Shown here piece by piece: positions 23,101-35,610 of a stretch of 64,000 bases of DNA. This DNA is from Sanderia malayensis (lineage: Eukaryota > Cnidaria > Scyphozoa > Semaeostomeae > Pelagiidae). The notes beneath the pieces were generated by a model. That model saw only the letters and a program-made list of their open reading frames with translations. It did not search any database and had not been told where the DNA came from. Position 1 is the stretch's first letter, and each line of letters begins with the position of its first letter. The stretch is taken from NCBI GenBank assembly GCA_013076295.1, contig RQOL01000392.1, forward strand, positions 124,001-188,000. Reading direction: 5' to 3'. A program made the translations under genes and the position numbers.

Positions 23101-26100
23101 ACATCGTCACACGAGTATTTCAACTCAAACTACAAGAACTACTGGAAGATATCCTTCACAAGCACATTCTAGGACATACCATTGCACATGTATATGTCAT
23201 TGAATTTCAAAAGAGAGGACTACCACATGCTCACATGATTCTGTTCCTGTCTGAGGCTGATAGACCACGAACACCCGAAGAGGTAACATCTACAACAATA
23301 ATTTATATATAGAATTAGGAATATAATTATCAGTGTATTGCTTAGTATAAACACAATCCATTTTAAACTGTAAAACTTACATATGCTATTTTTCTTCGAA
23401 ACCTACAGGTAGATCGACTCATATCAGCTGAAATTCCGGACCCACAGGATGCAAAATATCACAGGTTAGTATTGAAGCACATGACACATGGTCCATGTGG
23501 TGATATAAACCCCGGATGTGTTTGCATGGAGAATAACAAATGCAAGAAACGATTTCCGAAAGATCGCACTGCCGAAACACAAGTCAATGCGAATGGTTAT
23601 CCACTCTACAGACGACGCTGTCGTCACCCAGTCAATCTGGAAGATCGACTTCTAGATGATACATGGGTTGTGCCACATAATCGCCACCTTCTACTCAAGT
23701 ATCAGTGTCACATTAATCTCGAAATATGCAGCACTGTCAAGTCCGTCAAATATATTTTCAAGTATATCCATAAAGGGCAAGACATGGCACACGTTGAAAT
23801 TCTTCAAGGACAACAGCAACAAGTACCTCAAGATATTGAGCACGATGAAGTACGCCAATACATCAACGCTCGGTATATTGGACCACATGAAGCTGTTCAC
23901 AGGATATTTCAATTTTCCATGCACGAGAAAAGTCACACTATCAAACGTCTGCATGTTCATCTACCTGATCAGCAGACCGTATACTTTCAGGATAATGGTC
24001 GGGTTGAGCAATTACAAAACATCAATGAAAAAACCACACTGACGTCTTGGTTTGAATTGAATGCACAAGACCCGGCTGCACGCCAATATCTGTATCACGA
24101 AATTCCTGAACACTATGTTTTCAACGAGCGCACCAAAACATGGAAAGCAAGACAGCGGAGAACACTGCCTGTCATAGGCAGAATATATCAAGTTCACCCA
24201 CGACCATGTGAGCAAAGATTCGCACTGAGACTATTGCTTCTCCATAAACGAGGTGCCACGTCGTTTGAAGATCTTCGCACGATAGAAGGAAACCTATGCA
24301 ATTCCTTCAAAGACGCTGCTTTAGCTCTAGGTCTGTTGGAAGATGATGCTGAAATCATACGCTGTTTGGAGGAGGCAGTCATTTTCAACATGCCAATACA
24401 ACTCAGACAGTTGTTTGCAACATTACTTCTTTTTCAGACACCTTCAGATATCGCAGCACTCTTCAACAGGTTCAAAGAAGCATTGAGTGAAGACTTTGTA
24501 CGACGTGATCAACTCAATCATCCAGATATGGCCATAGCTTTTGAAGACCGACATATGTATCAATGTCTACATGACATTGACGAAAATTTGAAAGTACATG
24601 GTCAATCGATCACTAATTATGCTCACCTTCCTCAACTTCCAGCCGACTATGTCATTCCTGAACAAGGTACTATATGTGTTATTTTCAACTATGTACTGTA
24701 TTAGTAAGAATAATAATTTATCCTAAGATCGTCTAGATAAGGGCATTTACGTATTTTTGGACATTGTTTCTGCTGGCTTTCTTTCCAATTTTATTGCAAT
24801 ATATTTCACTTATTATTACAGAGGAAGATCACATCGATGTTGGCAATGCCAGAGAGGAAGGAGAACGAATGCTGGCCGCATTGAACCCTGAACAGCAAGC
24901 CATATACACGGCAATCACTGATGCTATCAACGCGCAATCCGAACAGAACTGTCACTTTGTTGACGGGCCGGCTGGAACCGGGAAAACTTTCCTTTACAAC
25001 ACGTTGGTTCACAATCTCCAAGCCAATGGACATAAAGTTCAGTGCATGGCGTGGTCAGGAATTGCTGCAACACTGCTCATTAATGGTAGAACTTCACACT
25101 CTACCTTTCAAATTCCTATCCCACTTCAAGCTGAATCAACGTGTAATGTTAAGAGACAGAGCAGGAGAGCACAGGTATTGCGTGAAACTACCCTATTCAT
25201 ATGGGATGAAGCTTCCATGATTCCCGCACTTGCATTACAAGCAGTCGACCGACTGCTTCGAGACATTACACATGTCGACAGACCATTTGGGGGCAAGTTC
25301 ATGCTACTTGGTGGTGACTTCAGACAAGTTCTACCTGTCGTCACGAAAGCAGGAAGGGAAAGAATTGTAGCAGAGACTCTAAAATCACACCAGATCATTG
25401 ATCTATGGACAAAGTTTCAGCAGCATCGTTTACACACCAACATGAGAGCCGTTCAAGATGATTCATACCGTGAATTCTCAGAATGGCTCCTCAGACTTGG
25501 CAACAAGCAAGAAGCACACGATGCACTGGACAATGTCATTCTGCCACAAGAGATATGCACTTCATCTCAAGAAGACATGCTCAACTTCATTTTCCCAAGG
25601 CCAAACACACCAGATTCACACCTAATGATGGATCCTGTAACAATGTCTGAACGCTGTTGTCTGACTCCAAAGAATGACTTATCACATCAAGTCAACCACA
25701 TAATTCTAGACAGACTTCAGACAGCCGAAAGAACTTATTACAGCACAGACAGTGTTGTCACAGACGATCCCGATGAAGAAGAGGCCTACCCCATTGAATT
25801 TCTTAACCAACTCACTCCGAATGGAATGCCGTTGCACAGACTTAAACTCAAGGTAGGAAGAATACAACCTTTCATCCTATTAACATTAAATTACTATGTG
25901 CAAAGGTAGTGGACCATAAAAAAGCCGTCATTAATCACAATAATATTCATTGCATTAGGTTGGTGCAACGATCATCCTTCTGCGGAATCTCAATCCAAAG
26001 AAAGGTCTTTGCAACGGTACAAGACTCATAGTTCGGCATCTCCGACATCACGTGATCACAGCAGAGATCATTACAAAGGAGCACAGAGGACAAAGGGTCA

Positions 26101-26378
26101 TGATTCCTAAGATCACAGTCTCCACTCAGGACACGGAAATGCCGTTCAGAATGAAACGACGACAATTTCCAGTCAGACTTGCATACTGCCTAACAATCAA
26201 TAAGGCACAAGGACAATCTCTCAGGTATGTTGGTCTGTATTTGCCACAGCCCGTTTTCACACATGGTCAATTATATGTTGCCATGTCCAGGGCTACGTCA
26301 TTTGCTGGCATCAAAGTCTTCCTTCCTGAGAATGCACACAGGCAGACAAAGAACATTGTCTTCCAAGAAGTCCTTTAA
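20191..26378 (+). CDS. Helitron RepHel transposase (HUH nuclease plus PIF1-type helicase), intact, 8 exons
   Basis: Exons: 20191-20535, 20674-20796, 21010-21132, 21303-21825, 22099-23282, 23409-24666, 24822-25852, 25959-26378. They total 5007 nt with no stop, giving 1668 aa. All introns are GT-AG and phases match. Residues 1-275 are basic at first, then Gln/Pro-rich and probably disordered. A Cys motif follows (TCIHC, then CC: C277, C280, C298, C299). The Rep domain has YYSYRIQVR, GRVVILPSSF, HUH as H748-A-H750 (GLPHAHMILFL) and the two-tyrosine motif KYIFKYIHKG (Y881, Y885). The helicase has Walker A GPAGTGKT (1234-1241), Walker B IWDEAS (D1314-E1315), LGGDFRQVLPV, and TINKAQGQSL and LYVAMSR near the end. 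It should nick and unwind the element ends for rolling-circle transposition. The ATG was chosen because upstream frames close and copies agree there. The alternative acceptor at 21885 gives an early stop. Confidence 0.93.
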
Positions 26379-27346
26379 GTCTCTCCTCCTCTCCTATAAA
26401 CCATGGTGCTTTTCATTTGTACACCAGGCTACCAACCTACACAAAATACAACCACTAAGGGTGTGACTGTTGTGTTTCAAGGCAGATCGCATCACACACA
26501 TACAAGTGTGTGGTGTCCAGTTGTGTAAAACACAACTAACCAGCTACCAGCAAAGCCGTAAAAAGCCGAGCACTGGTTTGAATGTCTCATTCCAGCCAAG
26601 CAGTATCTGCCGTGAGCAAACTGAAAACATCAATGAAAAGATGTTCAGTAGCGGTTGCAACCACTTTCCGCAATCGGCACATCGTCATTCCTGTGTAGAG
26701 CCTGAAAATCAGGAGTTATGCTTTGCCATGTTTTCCGATCTTGCCTATGACAACATGGTTTTCCTTCCTCCATGAAAACTGCAAGTTCTCCGTTAGCAAT
26801 AGTTGCTTAAAAAATTATGAATTTGTGAATAAGATTATTTACCACCCATTACAACATGAAATACTTAACCTCGCAGATAAAGCCCACCCTTTAAAGATTA
26901 CTCTTACATAATCCAAATTGAACTTGCACTTTTCATGAAAAAGGAAATCTCGAACAAAGGTTACTCCTTGACGTGGTGTTCGGGCTTTTAACTAATGTAA
27001 CCGGCAATCTGATTCTTCTCCTTTCTATGTACACAACTGACAACAGCGCATTTCTTGCACAGTGCTCTATACCTTTAAAATATATATGTCTAATATATAT
27101 GTCTTCGTACAATAATACCCTCAATGAAATTCATGTGCACATTTGTTTATTCTTCTACAAATATTTAATGAGATAAATTTCTGCATTTTTAATTATCCAA
27201 TAGCAGGAGGTTTTGCTGCATTGAAACGAGGCGATTGTATAAGCTTTCATTTCACAAAAGAACGTTGCCTCACTTTGATCAATGCATGGGCATTTTAAAA
27301 AAGTCGGCGCCTTTTGAAAAGTCTGTTTCGCAACCGCAGACCTTCC
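26379..27346. other. 3' flank of RepHel, no gene seen
   Basis: Homologous in patches to 43709-44880 behind the E6 RepHel (for example CGAACAAAGGTTACTCC and TTTTAACTAATGTAACC). No conserved frame, and no AATAAA immediately after the RepHel stop. Near its end AGTCGGCGCCTTTTGAAAAG precedes the ATG at 27347 and could be promoter sequence of gene 3. Confidence 0.5.
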
Positions 27347-28797
27347 ATGGCTAAAGAACAATTGTTTAAAAAGGACAAATTACAGGTGCGAGGATATTGC
27401 AAAACCTACAAACACGTTACCGTTGATCTCAAACAAAGGTAAATAGCCTTCATTGTTATTTCAACTGCCGAGCCGAGCTTGCTAAATCAGATTGATCACT
27501 TTGCTTAGGCCAGTTCACTCTCGCTGAATGCTCGGAGTAAAATCAGGTTTTCCAATCAAATTCTCAATTTAGCTTTAATACTAAAGAACAAGTATTTAAT
27601 GTTGTACTCAAATCTACCTGTCATATTTCCGTTGCTTCTTACATTTTGTAGAATTCTTTAAGTATATCTGTGACCATCTTAATGACAATGACAACTACTA
27701 TATAAATATAACATCTTACAGGGAAGGTGGTTGTTCATTATGTTTCAATTTTTGGTAGGTACTAATGTTGTATTTCTATAAAGCTGATGTAAATCCATAT
27801 CAGTTTTGTAAAAAATCAGTAGCATGTGTTTAGCTGCTTTTTCTTCATTGCAATTGCAAGTCCTCTTGGGTATATATTTTCAAAATGATTTATTTGTTAT
27901 AGAAAGCATTGACTGAACCATGAGGGAACATGGAGCCAAATGTTACATAACATCTTCTGACAGTATCAGGTATGAAGTTCTTAATAACACATGATCACAT
28001 ATATCCACACATTTTCCAACCATTACACCACAGAGTCATTCAATTTTGGAATTTACATGAAATGAAAATGTCCCATGTTCATGATTTTTATTAAACCTGT
28101 GTTGACAATCAGCAAATTATTCAAAGATGCTTATTGCTATCCAATGAGCACTCATAGAATGACAACTAAACCAATGGAACATATCACTTGCATGATTTTT
28201 TCAATTCAAGTTATACCTGAATTCAAGTTATACCTGAATTTCTGATATAATTTTTCACTTTTATCTTTGAGCATAATATTTCAAGAAAACTAATAAATCT
28301 ATTTTTCCCCATTTTTAGTTTCATTCCATTTCCTGTTTGGCAGATTTAAGTCAATTTGTGGAGTCAGGTAATTCCTAACCTCATTAATTTGTTAAATCTT
28401 ACCATGAGTTTCTGAACTTTGGTTTCCTCATACAGAACCATTAAGTAGCAAATATCCACTCTATCAAATTTGTTACTTGCCTTCTCATTGAATCAGATAT
28501 ATTGGACCGATCAGCCAAACACATTGTTGTTTTACGAAATTACCATTTGCTCCTTCCAATAACCATTTTGAACCAAGTGTTCCTCCTTCATCTATAATGT
28601 TTTTTTTTATTTAATATCCATCACAACCAACACATAGCACGAACCTTCCTGGTGGCAGCAACAACTAATTATGGCTAAATATGTCATGCAATATGTTATG
28701 ACAGGCCAATTGCCATCACATGACCCAATGCATCCAAGGATGCAGCCATATCATCAGTACGAGGCTTACCTGATGAAAACGACGATTTTCAAATGAA
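27347..28797 (+). CDS. gene 3 fragments: candidate first and last exons of an unrecognised gene
   Basis: A candidate first exon at 27347-27438 encodes MAKEQLFKKDKLQVRGYCKT and more, ending at GTAAAT. A candidate last exon at 28638-28797, after an ACATAG acceptor, encodes HEPSWWQQQLIMAKYVMQYV and ends with MHPRMQPYHQYEAYLMKTT and a TGA. The exons between cannot be joined in frame; a 24-nt piece at about 28357-28380 (after TTTGGCAG) is one candidate. The distal end recurs at 55913 in E6, where HQYEA is followed by a stop. Position between RepHel and the 3' terminus makes it element-borne. Function unknown. Confidence 0.3.
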
Positions 28798-28906
28798 AAC
28801 GAGGCTGATCGCTAAAACTAATTTCCATGCATGTTAAACACTACAATCGTGACAATAGATAGACAGGGCAGTGAGGGCAAGCCAAACCACTGTACGTGGG
28901 GTGGGA

Positions 28907-29010
28907 AAGGCATGAGCGGAGCGAATGCAGCGCACGAAGTGCGCCAACCACATTAAACTTTTTTACTTGAGGGACTCCGGGAAGCGAGCGTAGCGAGCGC
29001 CCCCGGCCAG
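28907..29010 (+). other. 3' terminus of giant Helitron E3 (hairpins, CCAG end)
   Basis: GGCATGAGCGGAGCG, then the hairpin GCGCACGAAGTGCGC, in which the stem change A/T relative to GCGCGC is compensated. Next a CTCCGGGAAGCGAGCGTAGC hairpin zone, then CCCCCGGCCAG. The final tetranucleotide is CCAG, not CTAG, and is followed directly by TCTATATATAC of the next unit. The preceding sequence (TGTACGTGGGGTGGG) is shared with the 3' end of E6 and, in part, of E5. Confidence 0.8.
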
Positions 29011-30456
29011 TCTATATATACTATTCTACGGTCACACGTGACCCGCCGACTGTGAACAATGGGCTATTGTTTGTTGAACAATCGACGTTCGACAAAACAA
29101 TGGGATCAAAGGAATTTCGCTGTGATCAAAAAGGCTTTTTCCTGGGGTCAATAAGGGTGCAAATTGGTATCAAAATGATCGCTGCATTTGCCTGAAAGTA
29201 AAGCAATCCGCTAATTTCTAACCCGCGCTCGGGAGTTATAGCCCATTTTGTGTTCCGACTTTCTAGAAAGTTCGAGGACGGAGTTAATGAGATGCAAAAC
29301 GAGCAGGGAGAAGCACTTGTTTTTTTAGTTGAACGGGCGGCAAGTTGCTCGGGTTTAAACGAGAATACCTGCCGGAAATCAATTGTAAAGACGTGTCAAT
29401 TGTTGTCGAGACCTGTGGAGACAATTGGTGGACAATTATTTCAAGGTATTTCCTTTATTCAATTGTTTTTGGCTTTAAATAGAACGAGTTTTGTTTTGTT
29501 TCACCTCACGTTTTTCTTTCGGCTCGAGGGCCTAACCAAAACACGAAGACACTTTTGATTTTCTCGGGTCGTTCTGGCCGATTTCTCCATTTAAACTTTC
29601 GATAACTGTTTATTACACAAGAACTAAAGTTATATGGCTTTGGTTTTTTTTGTTTGTTTGATTTCCTCTGTTTTTGGACAGTTTAGCTGAGTTTGGATTT
29701 TGCTGAAAAGCACGAAATTTTCAAGCAACACGCGTGTGTTTTGCATTTGCGAAAATTAATTTTTAACCTGCCAAAACTTTGTTTTTTTCACCTAAATACT
29801 TTCGATAAATGTTCGCCAAGCTATTAGCTTCATGTTGATATTTTCGTGGGGTGTGTAGGACAAAAATTGGCCACGTTAATTCAATTTGAAAGTTGGTGAA
29901 TCGTGTGTTTAAATGCTATCTTTTTCACGGGTTTGATTTCAGGGCTATTTTTGATGAACAAAATCATGTCTTGGACTTCAAAATGTACAACTAAAATTGC
30001 GAAAAAGCATTTCAAATGCACCCAATTACTTTCGATACTTATTCGCCAAGGTATCAGCTTCATGTTGGGTAATTTGAGTTAAAATGGACAAAGTTTGACC
30101 AAGTTAGGGAATTTTTATGTTTTAAAGTTGGCTGATGAATAAATTTTTCACGGCTTTTGACTTGGGCTGCACTAAATACTCGCTTAAAATTCAAAACAAC
30201 ACTGTTGAGAAATGTGAATATTTTTATCGGATTCGCTGTTTCTTAGCTACAGTTTGATATAACTTTTATTAGAGATTGAGTTTAAATTTTCCAAGATTGA
30301 TTAAATTTTTGAAGGCAACTTTTTTTTTCAAACTTCAAACTGAAGCTATCAACCTTCGGCTTTCAGGGTGGCGGCAGGGTGGGCGCTGGGCGGTCGATTG
30401 CCAGGGGGGGAGGATTCGACCTCCCACCTTTACTTTCTTTATAAATGTTGCGTCGT

Positions 30457-31128
30457 AGTATGTATTGTAGGGTATGTATTGTAGGGTATTTATTGTAGGG
30501 TATGTATTGTATGGTATTTATTGTAGTTGGTATGTGTAGGGTATGTATTGTAGGGTATGTTATGTAGGGTATGTGTTGTAGGGTATGTATTGTAGGGTAT
30601 TTATTGTAGGGTATGTATTGTAGGGTATTTATTGTAGGGTATGTTTTGTATGGTATTTATTGTAGGGTATGTATTGTAGGGTATGCATTGTAGGGTATGT
30701 ATAGTAGGGTATGTTATGTAGGGTATGTATTGTAGGGTATTTATTGTAGGGTATGTATTGTAGGGTATGCATTGTAGGGTATGTATAGTAGGGTATGTTA
30801 TGTAGGGTATGTATTGTAGGGTATATGTATGGTAAGGTATGTATTGTAGGGTATGTATTGTAGGGTATGTATTGTAGGGTATGTATTGTAGGGTATGTTA
30901 TGTAGGCTATGTTATGTAGGCTATGTATTGTAGGCTATGTATTGTAGGCTATGTATTGTAGGGTATGTATTGTAAGGTATGTATCGTAAGGTATGTATCG
31001 TAGGGTATGTATCGTAGGGTATGTATTGTAGGGTATGTATTGTAGGGTATGCATTGCAGGGTATGTATTGTAAGGTATCTATGGGTATGTATTGTAGGGT
31101 ATGTATTGTAGGGTATGTAATGTAGGGT
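30457..31128. repeat. 14-bp minisatellite array in E4
   Basis: About 48 copies of GGTATGTATTGTAG with GGTATTTATTGTAG, TTATGTAG and GCATTGTAG variants. A larger motif of several units (GGTATGCATTGTAG, GTATAGTAG, TTATGTAG) recurs twice near 30680-30800, an early higher-order repeat. Confidence 0.92.
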
Positions 31129-31678
31129 ATGTATGTTTGTATGTATGTATGTATGTATGGGCATGAGCGGCAGCGAATGCAGCGCGCGCAGCGCGCCAAC
31201 CACATTAAGCTTTGTTTACTTGACGGGCTCCGGGGAGGGAGCGAAGCGACCGAACCCGGCTCAGGTATGTATGTATGTATGTATGTATGTATGTATGTAT
31301 GTATGTATGTATGTATGTATGTATGTATGTATGTATGTATGTATGTATGTATGTATGTATGTATGTATGTATGTAGTAGTATGTTATGTATGTATGTATG
31401 TATGTATGTATGTATGTATGTATGTATGTATGGGCATGAGCGGTAGCGAATGCAGCGCGCGAAGCGCGCTAACCAGATTAAGCTTTGTTTACTTGAGGGG
31501 CTCCGGGGAGAGAGCGAAGCGACCGAACCCGGCTCATGTATGTATGCTTGTATGTATGTATGTATGTATGTATGGGCATGAGCGGGAGCGAATGCAGCGC
31601 AGGAAGGGCGCCAACCACATTAAACTTTTTGTACTTGACGGGCTCCGGGAAGCGAGCGTAGTGAGTGCCCCCGGCTAG
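31129..31678 (+). repeat. (GTAT)n with three 3'-end units of E4
   Basis: Units start near 31159, 31432 and 31574. The first has a GCGCGCGCAGCGCGC hairpin with a GCA loop. The second has the standard GAA loop. The third has a mispaired GCGCAGGAAGGGCGC but a complete CTAG end at 31678. The first two end ACCCGGCTCA(G/T)G. Confidence 0.83.
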
Positions 31679-33136
31679 TCTATATATAATAAAATGTGAT
31701 CACACGTGACCAGGAGGAGCTCAACAAAGGGCTATTGTCTCCGGAACAATCGACGTTCGAAAACCAATGGGATCAAAGGAATTTCCTTGATATCATAAAG
31801 GCTTTTTTCCAGGGGGTCAATAAGGGTGCAAATTGGTATCAAAATGATCGCTGCAATGCGCTGATCACAGTAAAGTATGTGGCTAATTTCTACTCTAAAT
31901 GGTTCGGGAGTTATGGCCAATTTTGTGTTCCGACTTTCCAGAAAGTTCCGAGGACGGAGTTAATGAGATGCAAAACGAGCATGGAGAAGCATGTGTTTTT
32001 TTGGTGAAAAGGGCGGCAAGTTGCTCCGGTTTAAGCGTGAATACGTGCCGGAAATCAATTGTAAAGACGTGTCAATTGTTGTCAGGACCTGTGGAGACAA
32101 TTGGTGGACAATTATTTCAAGGTATTTCCTTTATTCAATTGTTTTTTGCTTTAAATAGCACGAGTTTTGTTTGTGTTAACCTCACGTTTTTCTGTCGGCT
32201 CGAGGGCCTAACCAAAACACGAAGACAATTTTGATTTTCTCGGGTCGTTCTTGGCCGATTTTCTCCATTTAAACTTTCGATAACTGTTTATTTACACGAG
32301 AACTCAAGTTATCTGGGGTTGTTTTTTTTGTTTTGTCGATTTTCCTCTGTTTTTGGACAGTTTTGGCCGAGTTTGGGTTTTGCTGCAAAACACGAAATTT
32401 TCAAGCAACACGCGTTTTTTTTGCATTCGCGAAACTTAATTTTTAACCTGCCAAAACTTTGTTTTTTTCACCCAAATACTTTCGATAAATGTTCGCCAAG
32501 CTTTTAGCTTCATGTTGATTTTTTCGTGGGGTGTGTAGGACAAAAATTGGCCACGCTCATGTAATTTCAAAGTTGGTGACTCATGTTTGCAAAGCTGTTT
32601 TTTATAGGGTTTGATTGCACGGCTATTTTTGATGAAGAAAATCATGTCTTGGACTTCAAAAATTTACAACTAAAATTGCGAAAAGCTTTTCATATGCACC
32701 CAAGTACTTTCGATATTTATTTGCCAAGGTATTAGCTTCATGCTGGTGTAATATGAGTTCAAATGGACAAATTTTGACCAAGTTAAGGGAATTTTTGTGT
32801 TCTTAAAGTTGGCTGATGAATAAATTTTTTCACGGCTTTTGTGATGGGCTGCACTAAATACTCTCTTAAAATTCAAAACAACACTGTTAAGAAATGTGAA
32901 TATATTTATCGGATTCGCTGTTTCCTTAGCTACAGTTTGATAAATTTTTTATTACAGATTGAGTTTAAATTTTCCAAGATTGATTAAATTTTTGAAGGCA
33001 ACTTTTTTTTTTTAAACTTCACACTGAAGCTAGCAACTTTCGGAAGCGGTTTTCAGGGGGCGGCGTTGGCGCGGGGCGGTCGCTTGGCAGGGGGGGATTC
33101 GACCTCCCACCTTTACTTTCTTTAGAAATGTGGCGT

Positions 33137-33796
33137 CCTGTGTATTGTAGGGTATGTATTGTAGGGTACGTTATGTAGGGTATGTATTGTAGGGTATGTA
33201 TTGTAGGGTATATATTGTAGGGTATGTATTGTAGGGTATGTATTTTAGGGTATGTATCGTAGGGTATGTATCGTAGGGTATGTATCGTAGGGTATGTATT
33301 GTAGGGTATGTATTGTAGGGTATGTATTGTAGGGTATGTATTGTAGGGTATGTATCGTAGGGTATGTATCGTAGGGTATGTATGTATGTATATTTAGGGT
33401 ATGTATCGTAGGGTATGTATCGTAGGGTATGTCTTGTAAGGTATGTCTTGTAGGGTATGTAATGTAGGGTATGTATTGTAGGGTATGTATTGTAGGGTAT
33501 GTATTGTAGGGTATGTATTGTAAGATATGTATTGTAGGGTATGTATTGTAGGGTATGTATCGTAGGGTATGTATCGTAGGGTATATATCGTAGGGTATGT
33601 ATTGTAGGGTATGTATTGTAGGGTATGTATTGTAGGGTATGTATCGTAGGGTATGTATCGTATGGTATGTATTGTAGGGTATGTATCGTAGGGTATGTAT
33701 CGTAGGGTATGTATTGTAAGGTATGTATTGTAGGGTATGTATCGTAGGGTATGTATCGTAGGGTATGTATTTTAGGGTATGTATTGTAGGGTATGT
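33137..33796. repeat. 14-bp minisatellite array in E5
   Basis: About 47 copies of GGTATGTATTGTAG with an unusually high share of the GGTATGTATCGTAG variant, often in runs of two or three, and one GTAT tract with TATTTAGGG in the middle (about 33378-33398). Confidence 0.92.
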
Positions 33797-33806
33797 ATGT
33801 ATGTAT

Positions 33807-34202
33807 CGGCATGAGCGGTAGCGAATGCAGCGCGCGAAGCGCGCCAACCAGATTAAACTTTGTCTACTTGACGGGCTCCGGGGAGGGAGCGAAGCGACCG
33901 AACCCGGCCCATGCATGTATGTATGTATGTATGTATGTATGTATGTATGTATGTAGGTATGTAGGTATGTATGTAGGTATGTATGTATGTATGTATGTAT
34001 GTATGTATGTAGGTATGTATGTATGTATGTATGTATGGGCATGAGCGGCAGCGAATGCAGCGCACGAAGTGCGCCAACCACAGGCGAGCGCAGCGAGCTA
34101 CTTGTACGTGGGGTTGGCATGAGCGTTAGCGAATCGCGGAAGGCGCAACCACATTAAGTTTTTCCACTTGGGGAAGCGAGCGAAGCGAGCGCCCCCGGCT
34201 AG
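33807..34202 (+). repeat. (GTAT)n with full, truncated and terminal 3'-end units of E5
   Basis: A full unit at about 33808-33912 is followed by (GTAT)n with GTAG interruptions. A unit from about 34037 is cut after its first hairpin (GCGCACGAAGTGCGC). A terminal unit at about 34110-34202 has a degenerate first hairpin but a strong GCGAGCGAAGCGAGCGC second hairpin and CCCCCGGCTAG. Confidence 0.8.
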
Positions 34203-35173
34203 TCTAATATATAATCTACGTCGACACGTGACCCGCCGACTCTAAACAATGGTCTATTGTTTCTTGAACAATCACGTTCGACCGAACAATGGGATCAAAG
34301 GAATTTCGTTGTATCCATAAAGGCTTTTTTTGGGGGCTCAATAAGGGTGCAAATCGGTATAGAAATGATCGCTGCACTGTGCTGATGACAGTGTACTATT
34401 TGGCTAATTTCTAACCCCAGCGGTTCGGGAGTTATGGCCCATTTTGTGTTCCGACTTTCTAGAAAGTTCCCAGGACGGAGTTAATGAGATGCAAAACGAG
34501 CAGGGAGAAGCACGTGTTTTTTCGTTGAACGGGCGGCAACTTGCTCGGGTTTAACCGAATACGTGCCGGAAATCAATTGTAAAGACGTGTCAATTGTTCT
34601 CAGGACCTGTGGAGACAATGTGTGGACAATTATTTCAAGGTATTTCCTTTATTCAATTGTTTTTGGCTTTAAATAGCACGAGTTTTGTTTTGTTTAACCT
34701 CACGTTTTTCTTTCGGCTCGAGGGCCTAACCAAAACACGAAGACAATTTTGATTTTCTCGGGTCGTTCTGGGCCGATTTTCTCCATTTAAACTTTCGATA
34801 ACTGTTTATTTACACGAGAACTAAAGTTATATGGCTTTGTTTTTTTGTTTTGTTGATTTTCCTCTGTTTTTGGACAGTTTTGCCGAGTTTGGGTTTTGCT
34901 GGAAAACACGAAATTTTCAAGCAACACGCGTGTGTTTTGCATTTGCGAAAATTAATTTTTAACCTCCCAAAACTTTGTTTTTTTCACCCAAATACTTTCG
35001 ATAAATGTTCGCCAAGCTATTAGCTTCATGTTGGTGTAATTTGAGTTCAAATGGACAAATTTTTACCAAGTTAGGAGAATTTTTGTGTTTTTAAAGTTGG
35101 CTATGAATTCATTTTTTCACTTTCAGAAGAAACGGCTTTCAGGGGGGCGGCACCGTGGTCACATGCCAGGGGG

Positions 35174-35610
35174 TTGTATTGTGGGGTATGTATTGTAGGG
35201 TATGTATTGTAGGGTATGTATTGTAGGGTATGTATTGTAGGGTATGTATTAGGGTATGTATTGTAGGGTATGTTATGTAGGGTATGTATTGTAGGGTATG
35301 TATTGTAGGGTTTGTATGTAGGGTATGTATGTAGGGTATGTATTGTAGGGTATGTATTGTAGGTATGTATGTAGGGTATGTATGTATGTATGTAGGGTAT
35401 GTATGTAGGGTATGTATGTATGTATGTATGTATGTATGTATGTAGGGTATGTAGGGTATGTATGTATATTATGTATGTAGGGTATGTATGTAGGGTATGT
35501 ATGTATATTATGTATAGTATTTATATATAGTATATAGGGTATGTATTGATGTATATATTTATGTATAGTATCTATAGTAAGTATGTATGTATTGTAATGT
35601 TATGTAATGC
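35174..35610. repeat. minisatellite and AT-rich tail in E6
   Basis: A few GGTATGTATTGTAG units pass into a GGTATGTATGTA unit, (GTAT)n and an ATATATTTATGTATAG stretch, as at 8276-8640 in E3. Confidence 0.85.

Larger units (their letters stand above)
6827..29010 (+). mobile_element. giant autonomous-type Helitron E3 (22.2 kb)
   Basis: The 5' end is TCTCTTATATAATAAG at 6827, abutting the CTAG of E2. The 3' end is the hairpin unit at 28907-29010, ending CCCCCGGCCAG and abutting the TCTATATATAC of E4. No other hairpin-CTAG end of this type lies between, so I read the whole span as one element. Layout: 5' block (6827-8275), short array (8276-8640), block X, gene 1 region copy A, truncated RepHel copy A, N gap, partial copy B, then copy C with gene 1 and intact RepHel (20191-26378), gene 3 fragments, 3' end. 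The A/B/C redundancy may be an assembly artefact, so the true length could be about 12-15 kb. Confidence 0.7.
29011..31678 (+). mobile_element. non-autonomous Helitron E4 (2668 bp)
   Basis: Starts TCTATATATACTATTCTACG, ends GTGCCCCCGGCTAG. The 5' block (29011-30456) carries CACACGTGACC, the AACAAT cluster, the CTTTCTAGAAAG palindrome and the CTTTCGATA pair. A 14-bp array and a zone of three 3'-end units follow. A 102-codon frame at 29250-29558 corresponds to the recurring 5'-block frame and is not called as a gene. Confidence 0.85.
31679..34202 (+). mobile_element. non-autonomous Helitron E5 (2524 bp)
   Basis: Starts TCTATATATAATAAAATG, ends GCGCCCCCGGCTAG. The 5' block (31679-33136) has CACACGTGACC followed by AGGAGGAGCTC instead of the usual CGCCGACTSTG. 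An array and 3' units follow. Its terminal unit shares GTACGTGGGGT with the ends of both giant elements, so E5 may derive from one of them by internal deletion. Confidence 0.85.

Noticed and set aside
24806..25033. Minus-strand ORFs across RepHel exons
   Set aside because: Shadows of the plus-strand RepHel coding sequence.
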